Notes: generated by a model from the letters alone, not told the origin. DNA of 64,000 nucleotides from Sporosarcina sp. P34 (GCF_002743375.1 NZ_PDZC01000003.1:310001-374000); one strand, 5' to 3'; numbered from the stretch's first letter, positions 1 through 8,833 are shown. Translations and numbers: made by a program.

Positions 1-399
1 GAAGTCATGTAAAATTCTTTCTCTTCCATCAGTGCTTTGAACATATGCTTCGTAACTTGCAAGTTGATGTTCGACTTTTTCAATAGAGATATCCGCAGAT
101 AGAAGTTCTGAAGTTTCGACCAGTTGTTGAATCGTTTCATCGTATGTAGAATGAATCACATCTTTATGATCAACCGGATAGCCTGCCGCGTGAAGTAACT
201 TGGCTAATGGAATTTCTAAAATTATTGCGAATTTTTCTAGATGATCCAGTGTTGCTTTACGTTTTTCATTAATGATTCTGGAGATGGTTGAAGTGTCAAT
301 ATCTGTAAGCTCGCTTAGTTTGCGCATGGACAATGAACGATCTTCTAAAACCTCACGCAACAACTGCCCGACAGACAGACCAAGACTACTTTCTGACAT
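1..399 (-). CDS. XRE-family HTH transcriptional regulator (C-terminus beyond left edge)
   Basis: The reading frame opens at an ATG at 399 behind a strong GGAGGGGG ribosome site and stays open for 133 codons to the window edge, so the C-terminus is missing. Residues about 10-65 form a lambda-repressor-type helix-turn-helix, with a recognition-helix segment reading TSTISRIINEKRKATLDHL, followed by a helical tail (SELLSADISIEKVEHQL). It is likely a cytoplasmic DNA-binding regulator; its targets are unknown. A 17-bp imperfect palindrome overlaps its own -35 box, which suggests autoregulation. Confidence 0.8.
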   Translation of the reverse strand, partial: MSESSLGLSVGQLLREVLEDRSLSMRKLSELTDIDTSTISRIINEKRKATLDHLEKFAIILEIPLAKLLHAAGYPVDHKDVIHSTYDETIQQLVETSELLSADISIEKVEHQLASYEAYVQSTDGRERILHDF

Positions 400-452
400 G
401 ACACTCCCCCTCCAATTCTACTACACCGGTAAAAATATCTACTTCTCTCAAA

Positions 453-481
453 ATAATAAATGGTTGTTGGCAAATTGTCAA
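453..481 (-). promoter_or_regulatory. Sigma-A promoter of the edge XRE gene, with palindromic operator
   Basis: On the minus strand a consensus TTGACA (476-481) and TATTAT (453-458) are separated by 17 bp. The palindrome GTTGGCAAATTGTCAAC (466-482), with one mismatched pair around its centre, covers the -35 box. A second promoter-like pair lies upstream: TTGTGA (550-555) and TATAAT (528-533), 16-bp spacer. Confidence 0.6.
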
Positions 482-555
482 CAGTTATAAGCAAGGATCT
501 TTTTTTGTCGAAAAACGTCTGCCGTTGATTATAGTAAAGTTTGACTGAATCACAA

Positions 556-1000
556 TCCATAGGCTTGCTCCTATCGTTATTTTCTAATAGGTATATAAAT
601 AGGAAGCGAATGTGTCGAATGATAGGCGACTACATTTTTGATGCGTGATCTTCCAATTTTATTGCTGAATCCAATCTGCATGTTATCCGTATTCTTACAA
701 GTCGAACTATGTTTAGAATCCTTGCTGTTCCTGAATGGAGTAATGTGTATTAATGATTCAAGACACGGAAAATGGATTGATAGGGTTGCCTAAACAGCTT
801 ATAGTACGACAAGGCTGTAATAAGTATTCACAACATCGGGATGCATGTTAAACTTTATTACGGTGAAGAATACGGTGCCCCAGTAAATTCTGCTTTAAAA
901 ATGGAAGGACTATAACGATTTGTCTCAGTAATTCAACGAAATGAATTTCATTCGTCAGGAAAAAAGAACTGATTATCTGGGCTGTAATCGCATATAACTA
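556..1000. other. Intergenic stretch with possible gene remnant
   Basis: No credible gene is seen in this part of the gap between the divergent XRE and HD genes. The only protein-like stretch is a stop-bounded frame ending at 915. It includes an ATG at 841 giving 24 residues (MHVKLYYGEEYGAPVNSAL and so on) with no ribosome site, so it is probably a decayed fragment. Confidence 0.4.
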
Positions 1001-1024
1001 ATGGAAAAAGGGGGAAGGGATTCA

Positions 1025-1651
1025 ATGCAAGAAATGATAGCAAAATGTAAAATGGAAGTTATAGGTATTTATAATAAATTTGATGCGAGTCATGATCTTG
1101 ATCATATTGATCGTGTAATGAAAAATGCAGAGAAAATTTTAGCGACAGAACCCAGTGCTGATGAACTAGTCGTCCGTTTGGCAGTTCTGTTGCATGATGT
1201 AGAAGATGCAAAATATGAAGAGATGCATGAAGTTACTACGATAGAGTTGCTTGAAAAAATAGGTGCGTCACAACAGATTGCAGACAATGTGATGTCCGCG
1301 ATTGAAAGTGTTTCATTCAGTGGTGGCAATGCAAAAGATATTACATCCATTGAAGGCGCAATTGTCAGAGATGCTGACCGTTTGGATGCCATTGGCGCTG
1401 TCGGCATTGCGCGAGCATTTGCATTTGGCGGGGCACGCGGCAGGAAACTGTACGATCAACAAGAAGTAGCGCGAATGGATATGTCTGAGTCAGAATACCG
1501 TATAAAAGAAACGGCTACTGTCACACATTTTCACGAGAAGTTATTATTACTTAGCGAATTGATGGTCACGAAGGAAGGTACGCGTTTGGCACAAGAGCGG
1601 CATGAATTCATGGTCCAGTTCCTAAATCAATTGAAGGTAGAAATTGAATAA
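1025..1651 (+). CDS. HD-domain metal-dependent phosphohydrolase (YedJ/YpgQ type)
   Basis: A 208-residue soluble protein. The ATG at 1025 is preferred over 1001 because a GGGGGAAGGGA ribosome site sits five bases before it. The HD-superfamily metal ligands are visible in order: SHDLDHIDRV (first His), LLHDVED (the HD pair), and RDADRLDAIGAVG (the distal Asp). The family hydrolyses phosphate esters of nucleotides or similar small molecules; the substrate here cannot be told. It is monocistronic, with a terminator just downstream. Confidence 0.85.
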   Translation: MQEMIAKCKMEVIGIYNKFDASHDLDHIDRVMKNAEKILATEPSADELVVRLAVLLHDVEDAKYEEMHEVTTIELLEKIGASQQIADNVMSAIESVSFSGGNAKDITSIEGAIVRDADRLDAIGAVGIARAFAFGGARGRKLYDQQEVARMDMSESEYRIKETATVTHFHEKLLLLSELMVTKEGTRLAQERHEFMVQFLNQLKVEIE

Positions 1652-1689
1652 TATAGCCTATGTTAGAATGAATTTAAATTATAGTACAC

Positions 1690-1740
1690 ACAGTCTTGGA
1701 AGTCTGGATAATCAGATTTTCAGAGACTGTTTTTTATTGT
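1690..1740 (+). terminator. Rho-independent terminator after HD gene
   Basis: The arms ACAGTCT and AGACTGT (1690-1696/1724-1730) enclose an inner CTG/CAG hairpin and are followed by a T-rich tract. Confidence 0.7.
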
Positions 1741-1801
1741 TTTCACTTTTGTAATATAAAAAAGTATTTAGTACTGGAAATCCATTAAAATAACATAGCA
1801 A

Positions 1802-1895
1802 TATAATTACAGTAAAAAAGAAAATCTTGTTGACTTTACACTCACACTGTAATTATAATGAATTAATTCTGACGATTAGACGTAATTATCAGAAT
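1802..1895 (+). promoter_or_regulatory. TRAP operon promoter with two nested inverted repeats
   Basis: TTGACT (1830-1835) and TATAAT (1854-1859) are 18 bp apart. A perfect 12-bp inverted repeat, TATAATTACAGT (1802-1813) and ACTGTAATTATA (1846-1857), brackets the -35 and runs into the -10. A second pair, ATTCTGA/TCAGAAT (1866-1872/1889-1895), lies in the early leader. Both look like operator half-sites. Confidence 0.6.
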
Positions 1896-1924
1896 GTAAG
1901 CGATTTCAAAAAAGGAGGAGTAAT

Positions 1925-3010
1925 ATGTTGAATAAATCTTTATCGTTTATTAGTTTGCTACTCATCTTTCTAATGATTTTATCTGGCTGTCAACTTAATC
2001 AAACCATACCTAAAGGAGAACAAAGAGTTTATAAGTGGCGTATGGTCACGCATCAAATACCAGGTACTGCGCGGTATGATGGAACGATATTGCCATTTGT
2101 CAAAGCAGTAGAAGAAATGTCAGGCGGCCGCTTAGTGATTGAGCCGTTTGGTGCCAATATTTTATTCCCGACAAATGAAACATTTGATATGGTGAAAAAT
2201 GGTGTTGTTGATCTAGCTGCTGTCTATACAGGTTTCTGGACAGGTAAAGATCCTGTTTTTGCTTTAGGTGGAGGCACGATTCCCGGCGATCCGATTTCAG
2301 GCTTTGAAGAACATTTCTATCGTTCGGAAAAGCTACAGCCTATTATGGATAAAGCCTATGAAAAGCATGGAATCAATAGCTTGGGTGCATTCGATTATGC
2401 TCCCGAAGAAATCTTGATGTCGCAAGTACCGATTCGTTCTGCTGATGACTTCAAAGGAAAGAACATTCGTGCTGCTGGTGTGGCGAGTCTTTTTTATGGA
2501 AAACTTGGTGCATCCGCTATTTCATTATCTGCACCTGAAATCTATACAGGTCTACAACTAGGGACAGTAGACGCAGCGGAATTTAATGATTATCTGGTGA
2601 ATGGGGAAATGGGGTTAAATGAAATATCGGAATACATTATCGAACCTGCTTTACATGTTGGGCCGAGTTCCGATAAAGAGCTAATCGTGAATCCGAAATC
2701 TTGGGAAGAGTTGCCTGATGATTTGAAGGCGATTGTGCAGGTAGCAAGAGACAAAGTGCGCTATCAATCTGCCATTGCATATGGCGTAGAAAGTTCAAAA
2801 GCAAAAACTGAATGGATGACCAATCCAGACATTGAATTCATTCAATTGCCAGAAGAAGATATTGAGGAAATGCGTGAAAAAGGATTCGAAATGTTGAATG
2901 ATTATAAAGAAAAAAGTGAAGCAAGTAAAGAATATGTAGAACAATATGCTGATCTATTAGCTGAACTTGGTTATATCGAACAAGCAAAAAAAATAGGTTA
3001 TAAAGAATAG
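1925..3010 (+). CDS. TRAP transporter solute-binding lipoprotein (DctP family)
   Basis: A 361-residue extracytoplasmic substrate-binding protein. It begins with a hydrophobic signal segment and the lipobox LSGC (Cys about 22), so it should be lipid-anchored outside the membrane. The DctP fold is indicated by YDGTILPFVKAVEEMSGGRL near the start, the FKGKNIRA segment and the GLQLGTVDAAEFND motif near residue 220. It would deliver an organic (often carboxylic or alpha-keto) acid to the DctQ/DctM permease encoded next. An AAAGGAGGAG ribosome site fixes the ATG. The substrate is not predictable from sequence alone. Confidence 0.92.
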   Translation: MLNKSLSFISLLLIFLMILSGCQLNQTIPKGEQRVYKWRMVTHQIPGTARYDGTILPFVKAVEEMSGGRLVIEPFGANILFPTNETFDMVKNGVVDLAAVYTGFWTGKDPVFALGGGTIPGDPISGFEEHFYRSEKLQPIMDKAYEKHGINSLGAFDYAPEEILMSQVPIRSADDFKGKNIRAAGVASLFYGKLGASAISLSAPEIYTGLQLGTVDAAEFNDYLVNGEMGLNEISEYIIEPALHVGPSSDKELIVNPKSWEELPDDLKAIVQVARDKVRYQSAIAYGVESSKAKTEWMTNPDIEFIQLPEEDIEEMREKGFEMLNDYKEKSEASKEYVEQYADLLAELGYIEQAKKIGYKE

Positions 3011-3021
3011 GCGGTGGCTAC

Positions 3022-3531
3022 ATGATTCTCTTAACAACTATAATAGAAAAAATGTCGTCTATCGCTGGAAGAATAGCAGGCTATCTAATGATTCCACTAA
3101 CGCTAATAGTCATCTATACCATCATCACGAGACGCTTTTTGCATGATGCACCAGATTGGGGTTTTGAAGTGCCGATTTTCATATATGGGGTATCCATATT
3201 ACTAGCGGGAGCAGAAGTGCTTAGAGTGAAAGGCCATATCGCAGTGGATATCATTCCGCGTTTATTGTCTCCTAGTTGGAATAAGTTCTTTGGTATATTT
3301 GCAATGTTACTTGTCATTTTAGTGGCTTCGTTCCTGATCTACCGTGGATCTCTTATGGCCATCGAATCGACAATGATAATGGAGCATTCATCTCATCAGA
3401 GTTCGTTTAACCCACAGATATGGTGGTTCAAGTGGTTTATTCCAATCAGTGGCTTGTTAGTTTGGTTACAAGCTTGGGTCGAAATCTATAAAATCGCAAC
3501 TGGAGGTAGCGCAGATGATTCTTCTATTTGA
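3022..3531 (+). CDS. TRAP transporter small permease (DctQ family)
   Basis: A 169-residue membrane protein with four predicted hydrophobic segments, the layout of DctQ subunits. It contains the family-like RRFLHDAPDWGFEVPIF and KGHIAVDI stretches. It starts 11 bases after the binding protein, overlaps the large permease by 17 bases and partners it to form the sodium-driven importer. Confidence 0.9.
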   Translation: MILLTTIIEKMSSIAGRIAGYLMIPLTLIVIYTIITRRFLHDAPDWGFEVPIFIYGVSILLAGAEVLRVKGHIAVDIIPRLLSPSWNKFFGIFAMLLVILVASFLIYRGSLMAIESTMIMEHSSHQSSFNPQIWWFKWFIPISGLLVWLQAWVEIYKIATGGSADDSSI

Positions 3532-4837
3532 GTATGCTCCAATTGCGATGTTCGTTTTATTGATGCTCCTTCTGTTTTTAGGAGTACCAATAGCATTTGC
3601 ATTATCTACAGTTGGTGTAGTATTTGCGTTAATGATGTGGGGGATTGATAGTACTAGTCTATTAACTAGCGCTGTTTGGGGTGTGATGAACAATTTCACA
3701 CTTATTGCAATTCCTTTATTCATTCTGATGTCCGTTTTATTGGAAAAATCCAATATCATCACCGAATTATATGATGCTGTCTACAAGTGGTCAGGTGCAT
3801 TGCGCGGTGGACTAGCGATTGCGACCATTTTAGTAGGTGCAATTATCGGTGCGATTTCGGGGGTAGTTGCAGCGGGCGTAATCGGTCTAGGATTAATCGC
3901 ATTACCGCAGATGATGAAGTATAAATATAATGAATCATTAAGTTTAGGATCGATCATGGCAGGAGGTACACTAGGACAACTTATTCCACCAAGTTTAAAC
4001 ATGGTCGTCTATGGCGCTATTACTGGTGTATCGGTATCTAGTTTATTTGCTGGAGGCTTAGGTGCTGGATTCATTTTAATTGGATTGTTTATAGCGTATA
4101 TTTTATTCCGTGCTTATAAAAACAAGAGTACGGCCCCTTCGTTAGAAAAAGAGGATCGTGCTACAACTCGCGAGAAACTGCTGGCAACGAAGTCTGTCAT
4201 CTTACCGATGATTTTAATCGTGATAGTACTTGGTTCAATTTTCACAGGCATTGCGACTCCTACCGAAGGAGCGGCAGTTGGTGTTCTGGGCACTTTACTT
4301 ATTGGTCTATTCACCAAGCGTTTAAATTTGGTGAAGATCAATCTAGCGCTTAAAGAATCTACTAAAATGACGGGGATGGTAGGCTGGATATTGATTGGCG
4401 CGGCAGCATTTTCCGCTGTGTTCTCTGGAGTAGGTGGAAATCGTTTTGTTTCCGAAATGGCTCAATTGGCCCCTGGAGGTAAATGGGGCATCTTAGCTTT
4501 CTCTTTGGCTTTCATAATTTTACTAGGAATGTTTCTGGAGACAATGGCATTGATTATGCTGGCAGCTCCGATAATTTCACCGATTATCGCAAATGCTGGT
4601 TTTGATCCCCTTTGGTGGGGTGTTGTCTTCATGGTGGTACTTCAATTAGCATATTTGACACCGCCATTCGGATTTGCGATCTTCTATCTAAAGAGTGCGG
4701 TGGGCGATAAGGTAAGTATCGAGAAGATTTATCGTGCAACTTTTCCGTTTATTATCATCCAACTTATTGCAACGCTTATTTTCATTTTGTTCCCAACGTT
4801 AGCTACTTGGCTTCCTGCCGTATTGAGTTCAAAATAG
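3515..4837 (+). CDS. TRAP transporter large permease (DctM family)
   Basis: A 440-residue polytopic protein that forms the transport channel. DctM hallmarks are visible: FLGVPIAFALS near the start, IPLFILMSVLLEKS, the glycine-rich GAIIGAISGVVAAGVIGLG, GGTLGQLIPPS and TEGAAVGVLGTLL. Its start lies inside the end of the DctQ gene (ATG at 3515 behind GGAGGT), so translation is coupled. A terminator follows, closing a three-gene transporter operon. Confidence 0.93.
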   Translation: MILLFEYAPIAMFVLLMLLLFLGVPIAFALSTVGVVFALMMWGIDSTSLLTSAVWGVMNNFTLIAIPLFILMSVLLEKSNIITELYDAVYKWSGALRGGLAIATILVGAIIGAISGVVAAGVIGLGLIALPQMMKYKYNESLSLGSIMAGGTLGQLIPPSLNMVVYGAITGVSVSSLFAGGLGAGFILIGLFIAYILFRAYKNKSTAPSLEKEDRATTREKLLATKSVILPMILIVIVLGSIFTGIATPTEGAAVGVLGTLLIGLFTKRLNLVKINLALKESTKMTGMVGWILIGAAAFSAVFSGVGGNRFVSEMAQLAPGGKWGILAFSLAFIILLGMFLETMALIMLAAPIISPIIANAGFDPLWWGVVFMVVLQLAYLTPPFGFAIFYLKSAVGDKVSIEKIYRATFPFIIIQLIATLIFILFPTLATWLPAVLSSK

Positions 4838-4855
4838 ACGAGTATAAATAGTGGA

Positions 4856-4890
4856 GAAGACTCTTGATGAAATTGGGAGTCTTCTTCATT
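4856..4890 (+). terminator. Terminator of the TRAP operon
   Basis: The 8-bp arms GAAGACTC/GAGTCTTC (4856-4863/4877-4884) are followed by a weakly T-rich tail. Confidence 0.6.
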
Positions 4891-4954
4891 ATATAGGGAA
4901 TTATTTTAGTATTGATGTTAGAATACTAGGAGGGTAATTTTTAATAAGGGATGG

Positions 4955-5515
4955 ATGGGAATGGATGTAGAGCTAGGAAGAGAAATTCAACGAATTCGTA
5001 AAATGAATAAATTGACGTTGAAAGATGTTAGTGAAAAAAGTGGGTTATCCGTCAGCTTTTTGTCCCAAGTAGAACGTGGGATTAGTTCGGTTACTTTTAC
5101 TTCATTGCGCAGGATTGCAGAGGCGTTAGATGTTCATATTAATCTGTTCTTTGAAGAGTCCGTAGAAAAATCTTCGATCAATAAGCAGACTATCAAAAAG
5201 ACTGCCGATCAGCCTAATTTCACTTTTACTAATTTAGTAGGTGATATGGAGAATCCGTTATTTTTTCCTGCGCGTATTGAACTGAAGCCGGGTGAATCAC
5301 ATACACATCCATATTCACACCAGGGGCAAGAATTTGTCTATATACTGGAGGGTGAACTCAAAGTGATATTGCAAGATTACTCAGATACATTTTATATGAA
5401 TGAATCTTTCCATATTGACTCCATGCAGGAGCATATATGGTTTAACGAGACTAACCAGCCCGTCACATTGCTTGTTGTAAGTGCAAATGCAGATGTTGCA
5501 TCTAGTGAAAAATAG
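4955..5515 (+). CDS. XRE-cupin transcriptional regulator
   Basis: A 186-residue protein with an N-terminal helix-turn-helix (residues about 8-65; VSEKSGLSVSFLSQVERG) and a C-terminal cupin barrel (about 105-180; SHTHPYSHQGQEFVYILEGEL). Such proteins sense a small ligand through the cupin and control neighbouring transport or catabolic genes. Its position just after the TRAP operon, and the paired inverted repeats upstream of that operon, make it the leading candidate regulator (inference). The start is ATG 4955 or ATG 4961; the ribosome site does not decide between them. Confidence 0.88.
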   Translation: MGMDVELGREIQRIRKMNKLTLKDVSEKSGLSVSFLSQVERGISSVTFTSLRRIAEALDVHINLFFEESVEKSSINKQTIKKTADQPNFTFTNLVGDMENPLFFPARIELKPGESHTHPYSHQGQEFVYILEGELKVILQDYSDTFYMNESFHIDSMQEHIWFNETNQPVTLLVVSANADVASSEK

Positions 5516-5591
5516 ATTGCCTATTCTGAACTCGATAGGATAGAATGAAGTAACTAATATTAATCTATCCGATAGAGAAAAAGGTGACGTC

Positions 5592-5690
5592 TTGGACAGA
5601 AATAATCGATTATTCATCATTACACTCGTTGTCATCGCCTTGTTTACATTAGGTGGATTCGCAGTACAAAAAGGATTCCTCACATTTTAA
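5592..5690 (+). CDS. Small single-pass membrane protein (32 aa)
   Basis: The TTG at 5592 sits four bases after an AAGGTGA ribosome site and opens 32 codons. They encode a charged N-terminus (MDRNNR), one hydrophobic helix (LFIITLVVIALFTLGGFAV) and a short tail. A terminator follows. No family is recognised. The start codon plus membrane-segment design makes it more than chance, but it is unproven. Confidence 0.5.
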   Translation: MDRNNRLFIITLVVIALFTLGGFAVQKGFLTF

Positions 5691-5707
5691 TACTGAAACG
5701 GATATTC

Positions 5708-5746
5708 AAAGCTCATCGGTCATAATGGATCGAGAGCTTTTTGTTT
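5708..5746 (+). terminator. Terminator after small membrane ORF
   Basis: The arms AAAGCTC/GAGCTTT (5708-5714/5734-5740) are followed by TTGTTT. The remaining sequence up to about 5900 shows nothing clear. Confidence 0.55.
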
Positions 5747-5919
5747 CGATTGGAAGAATTGTTTTACATGTTCACTCATAAGGTCCTCTCAGCCAGTTAT
5801 CTTATGTTTGCGATTAAGTGTTTTTATACGTTTAAGTACGTGAGCAAACAAAAAGTGGGTATAAATTGGTTCGAGTGCTGCATAGAAATGATAATACTGT
5901 AAAAGGGAGAGTGTTCTAT

Positions 5920-6549
5920 ATGTTTAAAGAACAAGAAACACGAATGATTACTGTATTTGGTGAAGGGGCAGTAAAAGTCTCGCCTAGTACGGTTCACGTT
6001 GTATTGTCTGTAGTATCCAGAGGAACGGAATTAGGAGAGATCCAGCAAGAAAACGCTAGACGGATGAATCAAGTAATCCAGTCGTTGCAAAAAGCGGGAG
6101 TTGCAGAAGCATCCATTCAAACGACTGATTTCCAAATTCGTCCAGTCTATGATTACGTGAATGGAGAACAACGTTTTCAAGGATATGAAGTGATTAATTC
6201 TATCCGCATGACAAGTGACGAACTTTCACGAACAGGAGAATTCGTCGATCTTGCGGTCAAGAACGGTGCGAATCAAATCGGGTCGATCGAATTCACGATG
6301 CCGAATTCAGATAAACACTATCAGCGAGCGCTAGTGCTGGCCTTGCAAGACGCAGAGACAAAAATGATTACGATTGGGACTTCATTGAAACTACAGAATC
6401 GACCCATCCCATTGAAGATTGAAGAGCAACATACATCTCAACCAGTAGCATTCCGCGCAGTGGCAATGGCAGATACGGGCAAAACACCAATCGAATCGGG
6501 TACGATGACGATCCGTGCAAGCCTGCAAGTGAAATATCAAATAGTCTGA
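5920..6549 (+). CDS. SIMPL (DUF541) domain protein
   Basis: A 209-residue protein that is almost entirely a SIMPL domain. It opens with ITVFGEGAVKVSPSTVHVVLSV and contains the family-like IQTTDFQIRPVYDY and GYEVINSIR segments. No signal peptide is seen, so unlike the periplasmic members of Gram-negatives it appears cytoplasmic. The ATG at 5920 is chosen over an upstream TTG (5866) because AAAGGGAGAG precedes it. The biochemical role of the family is not settled. Confidence 0.85.
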   Translation: MFKEQETRMITVFGEGAVKVSPSTVHVVLSVVSRGTELGEIQQENARRMNQVIQSLQKAGVAEASIQTTDFQIRPVYDYVNGEQRFQGYEVINSIRMTSDELSRTGEFVDLAVKNGANQIGSIEFTMPNSDKHYQRALVLALQDAETKMITIGTSLKLQNRPIPLKIEEQHTSQPVAFRAVAMADTGKTPIESGTMTIRASLQVKYQIV

Positions 6550-6618
6550 CAATAGTCTAGTAAGTTAATTGGCAGTCTGCTACTATGATGAAAAAGGCTA
6601 TCGAAAGAGGCGGTCCGT

Positions 6619-7545
6619 ATGGATGTACATTTCATCATTAACGAACAAGCTGGCGATGGTAAGGGAGCCAAGTTATGGGCAAACTTGCGAAAGAATAGTA
6701 GTTATCCATTTCATCTGACCGAGCGACGAAACCATGCGAAAGAACTTTCACAGCAACTTGCTGAACAAACGGATGTGTCGTTATTGCTCGTCGTAATAGG
6801 TGGGGATGGGACAATCCATGAAGTGCTAAATGGCGTTGCAGGTTATCCTCATGTAACGGTCGGGATTATGAAAGCGGGCTCCGGCAATGATTTTGCAAGG
6901 ACTTTTCCTGCATTTAATAGTTTGCAGGAAGTGGAATCTTATAGCGTAAGGGAACCGGTTAAGAGAAGAATTGTCGACTTTGGTTCTGTTCGATTGAGCA
7001 ACACAGATCAACGTTGTTTTGCAAGCAACTGTGGTTTTGGCTTAGATGCGGATATTTCATTGGCGGTCAGTCAATCTACTATTAAAAAGACGTTAAATAA
7101 ATGGAAGCTTGGCAGCATAGTGTATGCACTGACCGTAGCGCGCAGTTTATTAGCCTTCAAACCATTCAACGCAACCGTCCAAATAGACTCGGATACACGG
7201 ATATTTGAGAATGTCTGGATGATCACCGTCAGTAATCAAAAATACTACGGTGGCGGTATGAAAATTTCTCCTCATTCTATTTATGATGATGGAGAGTTTG
7301 AGCTGACAGTCATCCATTCTATTTCTGTGCTGAAATTTCTTGCCGTATTTTTAACGGTATTCAATGGAAGTCATACGAAGTTAAAGGGAGTTTCGACGTA
7401 TAAGAATGACAAATTCATCATGGAGACGGATCGGGTAGTAGGTTGCCATACCGATGGGGAATTTATTGGGACAACTACAGATCAGCCTGTCATTTGCGAA
7501 GTCGATCAGCGTAAGTGGTTTATAGCAGATAAATCGATAGTGTAA
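6619..7545 (+). CDS. Diacylglycerol/lipid kinase (YegS/DgkB-like)
   Basis: A 308-residue soluble lipid kinase. The DAGK catalytic domain shows the nucleotide-binding GGDGTIHEVLNG at about residues 61-72 and GSGNDFAR at about 90. The later segments YYGGGMKISPHSIYDDGEFEL and CHTDGE are typical of the YegS/BmrU/DgkB group. It probably phosphorylates diacylglycerol or a related lipid at the membrane surface, recycling it into phospholipid synthesis. The exact lipid cannot be told. It appears monocistronic with its own AAAGAGG ribosome site. Confidence 0.88.
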   Translation: MDVHFIINEQAGDGKGAKLWANLRKNSSYPFHLTERRNHAKELSQQLAEQTDVSLLLVVIGGDGTIHEVLNGVAGYPHVTVGIMKAGSGNDFARTFPAFNSLQEVESYSVREPVKRRIVDFGSVRLSNTDQRCFASNCGFGLDADISLAVSQSTIKKTLNKWKLGSIVYALTVARSLLAFKPFNATVQIDSDTRIFENVWMITVSNQKYYGGGMKISPHSIYDDGEFELTVIHSISVLKFLAVFLTVFNGSHTKLKGVSTYKNDKFIMETDRVVGCHTDGEFIGTTTDQPVICEVDQRKWFIADKSIV

Positions 7546-7623
7546 ACGCGTCATGGCGTCAAGGTGGAATCGGTTTAGAATGCTGTGCTATAGTGAAAGT
7601 AACAAAGCAGGCAGGTGATTACG

Positions 7624-8589
7624 GTGCAAAAAAAGCACAGAAAAGTCATTAAAAAAGGGAATGTGGTCGTCTTTCCTGGAACACTCGAACGTCTTCATCG
7701 GGAAGGTAGACAAGCATTGGAACGTGACCTTCATGAAGAAGCGGCACGAAATTTCGAATCTGTATTAGAAATTGATCCTGAAGATTACACAGTTTTTGAT
7801 GGTTTGGCTATTTCTTTATATGAAATGAAAGAATATGAACGAGCAAAAGAATTCGCACTTCTTGCTATGCAAAACCAAGCTGGCGATTACATAGAACTAC
7901 TCGAGCTTTATCTTTCGATTTCGATTCAATTACAGCAATACGATGAGGTAGAGCTGACGATACAAGGTTTGTTGGAGAAAGAAATCATTCCAGAAAATAG
8001 CTTGCAGAAGTTTCAATATTTGCGAGAATTGAATAGTCGATTAGCTGATCGTTATGAAGAACCTTCTATTGAGGAGCCTTCTATTACAAGCGAGCAATTT
8101 CACCAAATGGGACCGATGGAGCAACAGGAATTCTTACTTTCATTGCAACATCAGAAATTACAGCCGTATATTCCGGTGTTAATAGATGTAATTGAAACAG
8201 AGGAAGCGTTACCTGTTGTGAAGACCTATGCGTTGATGTTATTGCAACAAATAGGCTATCAAGAGTCACTAGCTGTTCGAAAATACCACTTTGAAACAGA
8301 AGCTAATCCATCGAGACTCGTTTCACCTGAAGAAGATCAATTCGTTCAGGAAGTGCAGTTTCTTGCCAAAGCGCAATTTGAGAAAGATCCGACAGCTAGT
8401 GAACTGGTTGTCAATCTGATCCTTAAGTACAGTGTCTTACTGTTCCCGTTTCATTGGGGGCCTTACACAGCCGAAGAGGTGGCGGGCGCGTACGTTGCGT
8501 ATGCAAAGCAGTTATTGTATGGCAAGGAGATAGAGGATTCTTCATTACTATCGTTCATACGTTCGGTGGATGAAGAAATGGAACGTTGA
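7624..8589 (+). CDS. ysoA: TPR-repeat protein, YsoA-like
   Basis: A 321-residue acidic protein. Two or three tetratricopeptide repeats occupy roughly residues 20-130 (ARNFESVLEIDPEDYTVF is a clear TPR unit), followed by a helical C-terminal region without a recognised domain. It lies immediately upstream of tig, as ysoA does in B. subtilis, which is the main reason for the name. The GTG at 7624 is preferred because AGGTGAT lies five bases upstream; the GTG at 7615 has none. Function unknown; probably a protein-protein interaction scaffold. Confidence 0.7.
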   Translation: MQKKHRKVIKKGNVVVFPGTLERLHREGRQALERDLHEEAARNFESVLEIDPEDYTVFDGLAISLYEMKEYERAKEFALLAMQNQAGDYIELLELYLSISIQLQQYDEVELTIQGLLEKEIIPENSLQKFQYLRELNSRLADRYEEPSIEEPSITSEQFHQMGPMEQQEFLLSLQHQKLQPYIPVLIDVIETEEALPVVKTYALMLLQQIGYQESLAVRKYHFETEANPSRLVSPEEDQFVQEVQFLAKAQFEKDPTASELVVNLILKYSVLLFPFHWGPYTAEEVAGAYVAYAKQLLYGKEIEDSSLLSFIRSVDEEMER

Positions 8590-8602
8590 CAGTGATTAAT
8601 TC

Positions 8603-8784
8603 TTGAAAGATGAATAGACTATGTTATACTAAAATGGTTGTCAACTGCTTACCTGTCCTCAGCAACGTTGTCGCTTCTTACAGGCGGAACAAATTGAGCC
8701 GATTCAGGTAAAGCCTTCAAAGAGTGTCGAAGATTTTTTAGGATGTACAGAAAAAATTCAGATACAATCATGCGAAGGTATAAT
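8603..8784 (+). promoter_or_regulatory. tig promoters and leader
   Basis: P1: TTGAAA (8603-8608) and TATACT (8625-8630), 16-bp spacer. P2, closer to the gene: TTCAGA (8757-8762) and TATAAT (8779-8784), 16-bp spacer. The leader between them holds a start-less open frame of 52 codons (8631-8789, TAA at 8787-8789) and weak hairpins; no known RNA family is recognised. Confidence 0.5.
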
Positions 8785-8833
8785 TGATTAAAATAAAAAT
8801 AAAAGTATTGCAAATGATTTGGAGGTCATACAT

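Noticed and set aside
345..560. 71-codon minus-strand frame at the left edge
   Set aside because: It covers the promoter and start of the XRE gene in another frame and has no ribosome site.
5830..5862. Possible sigma-B promoter (GTTTAA and GGGTAT) before the SIMPL gene
   Set aside because: The spacer is 21 bp, too long for sigma-B sites.
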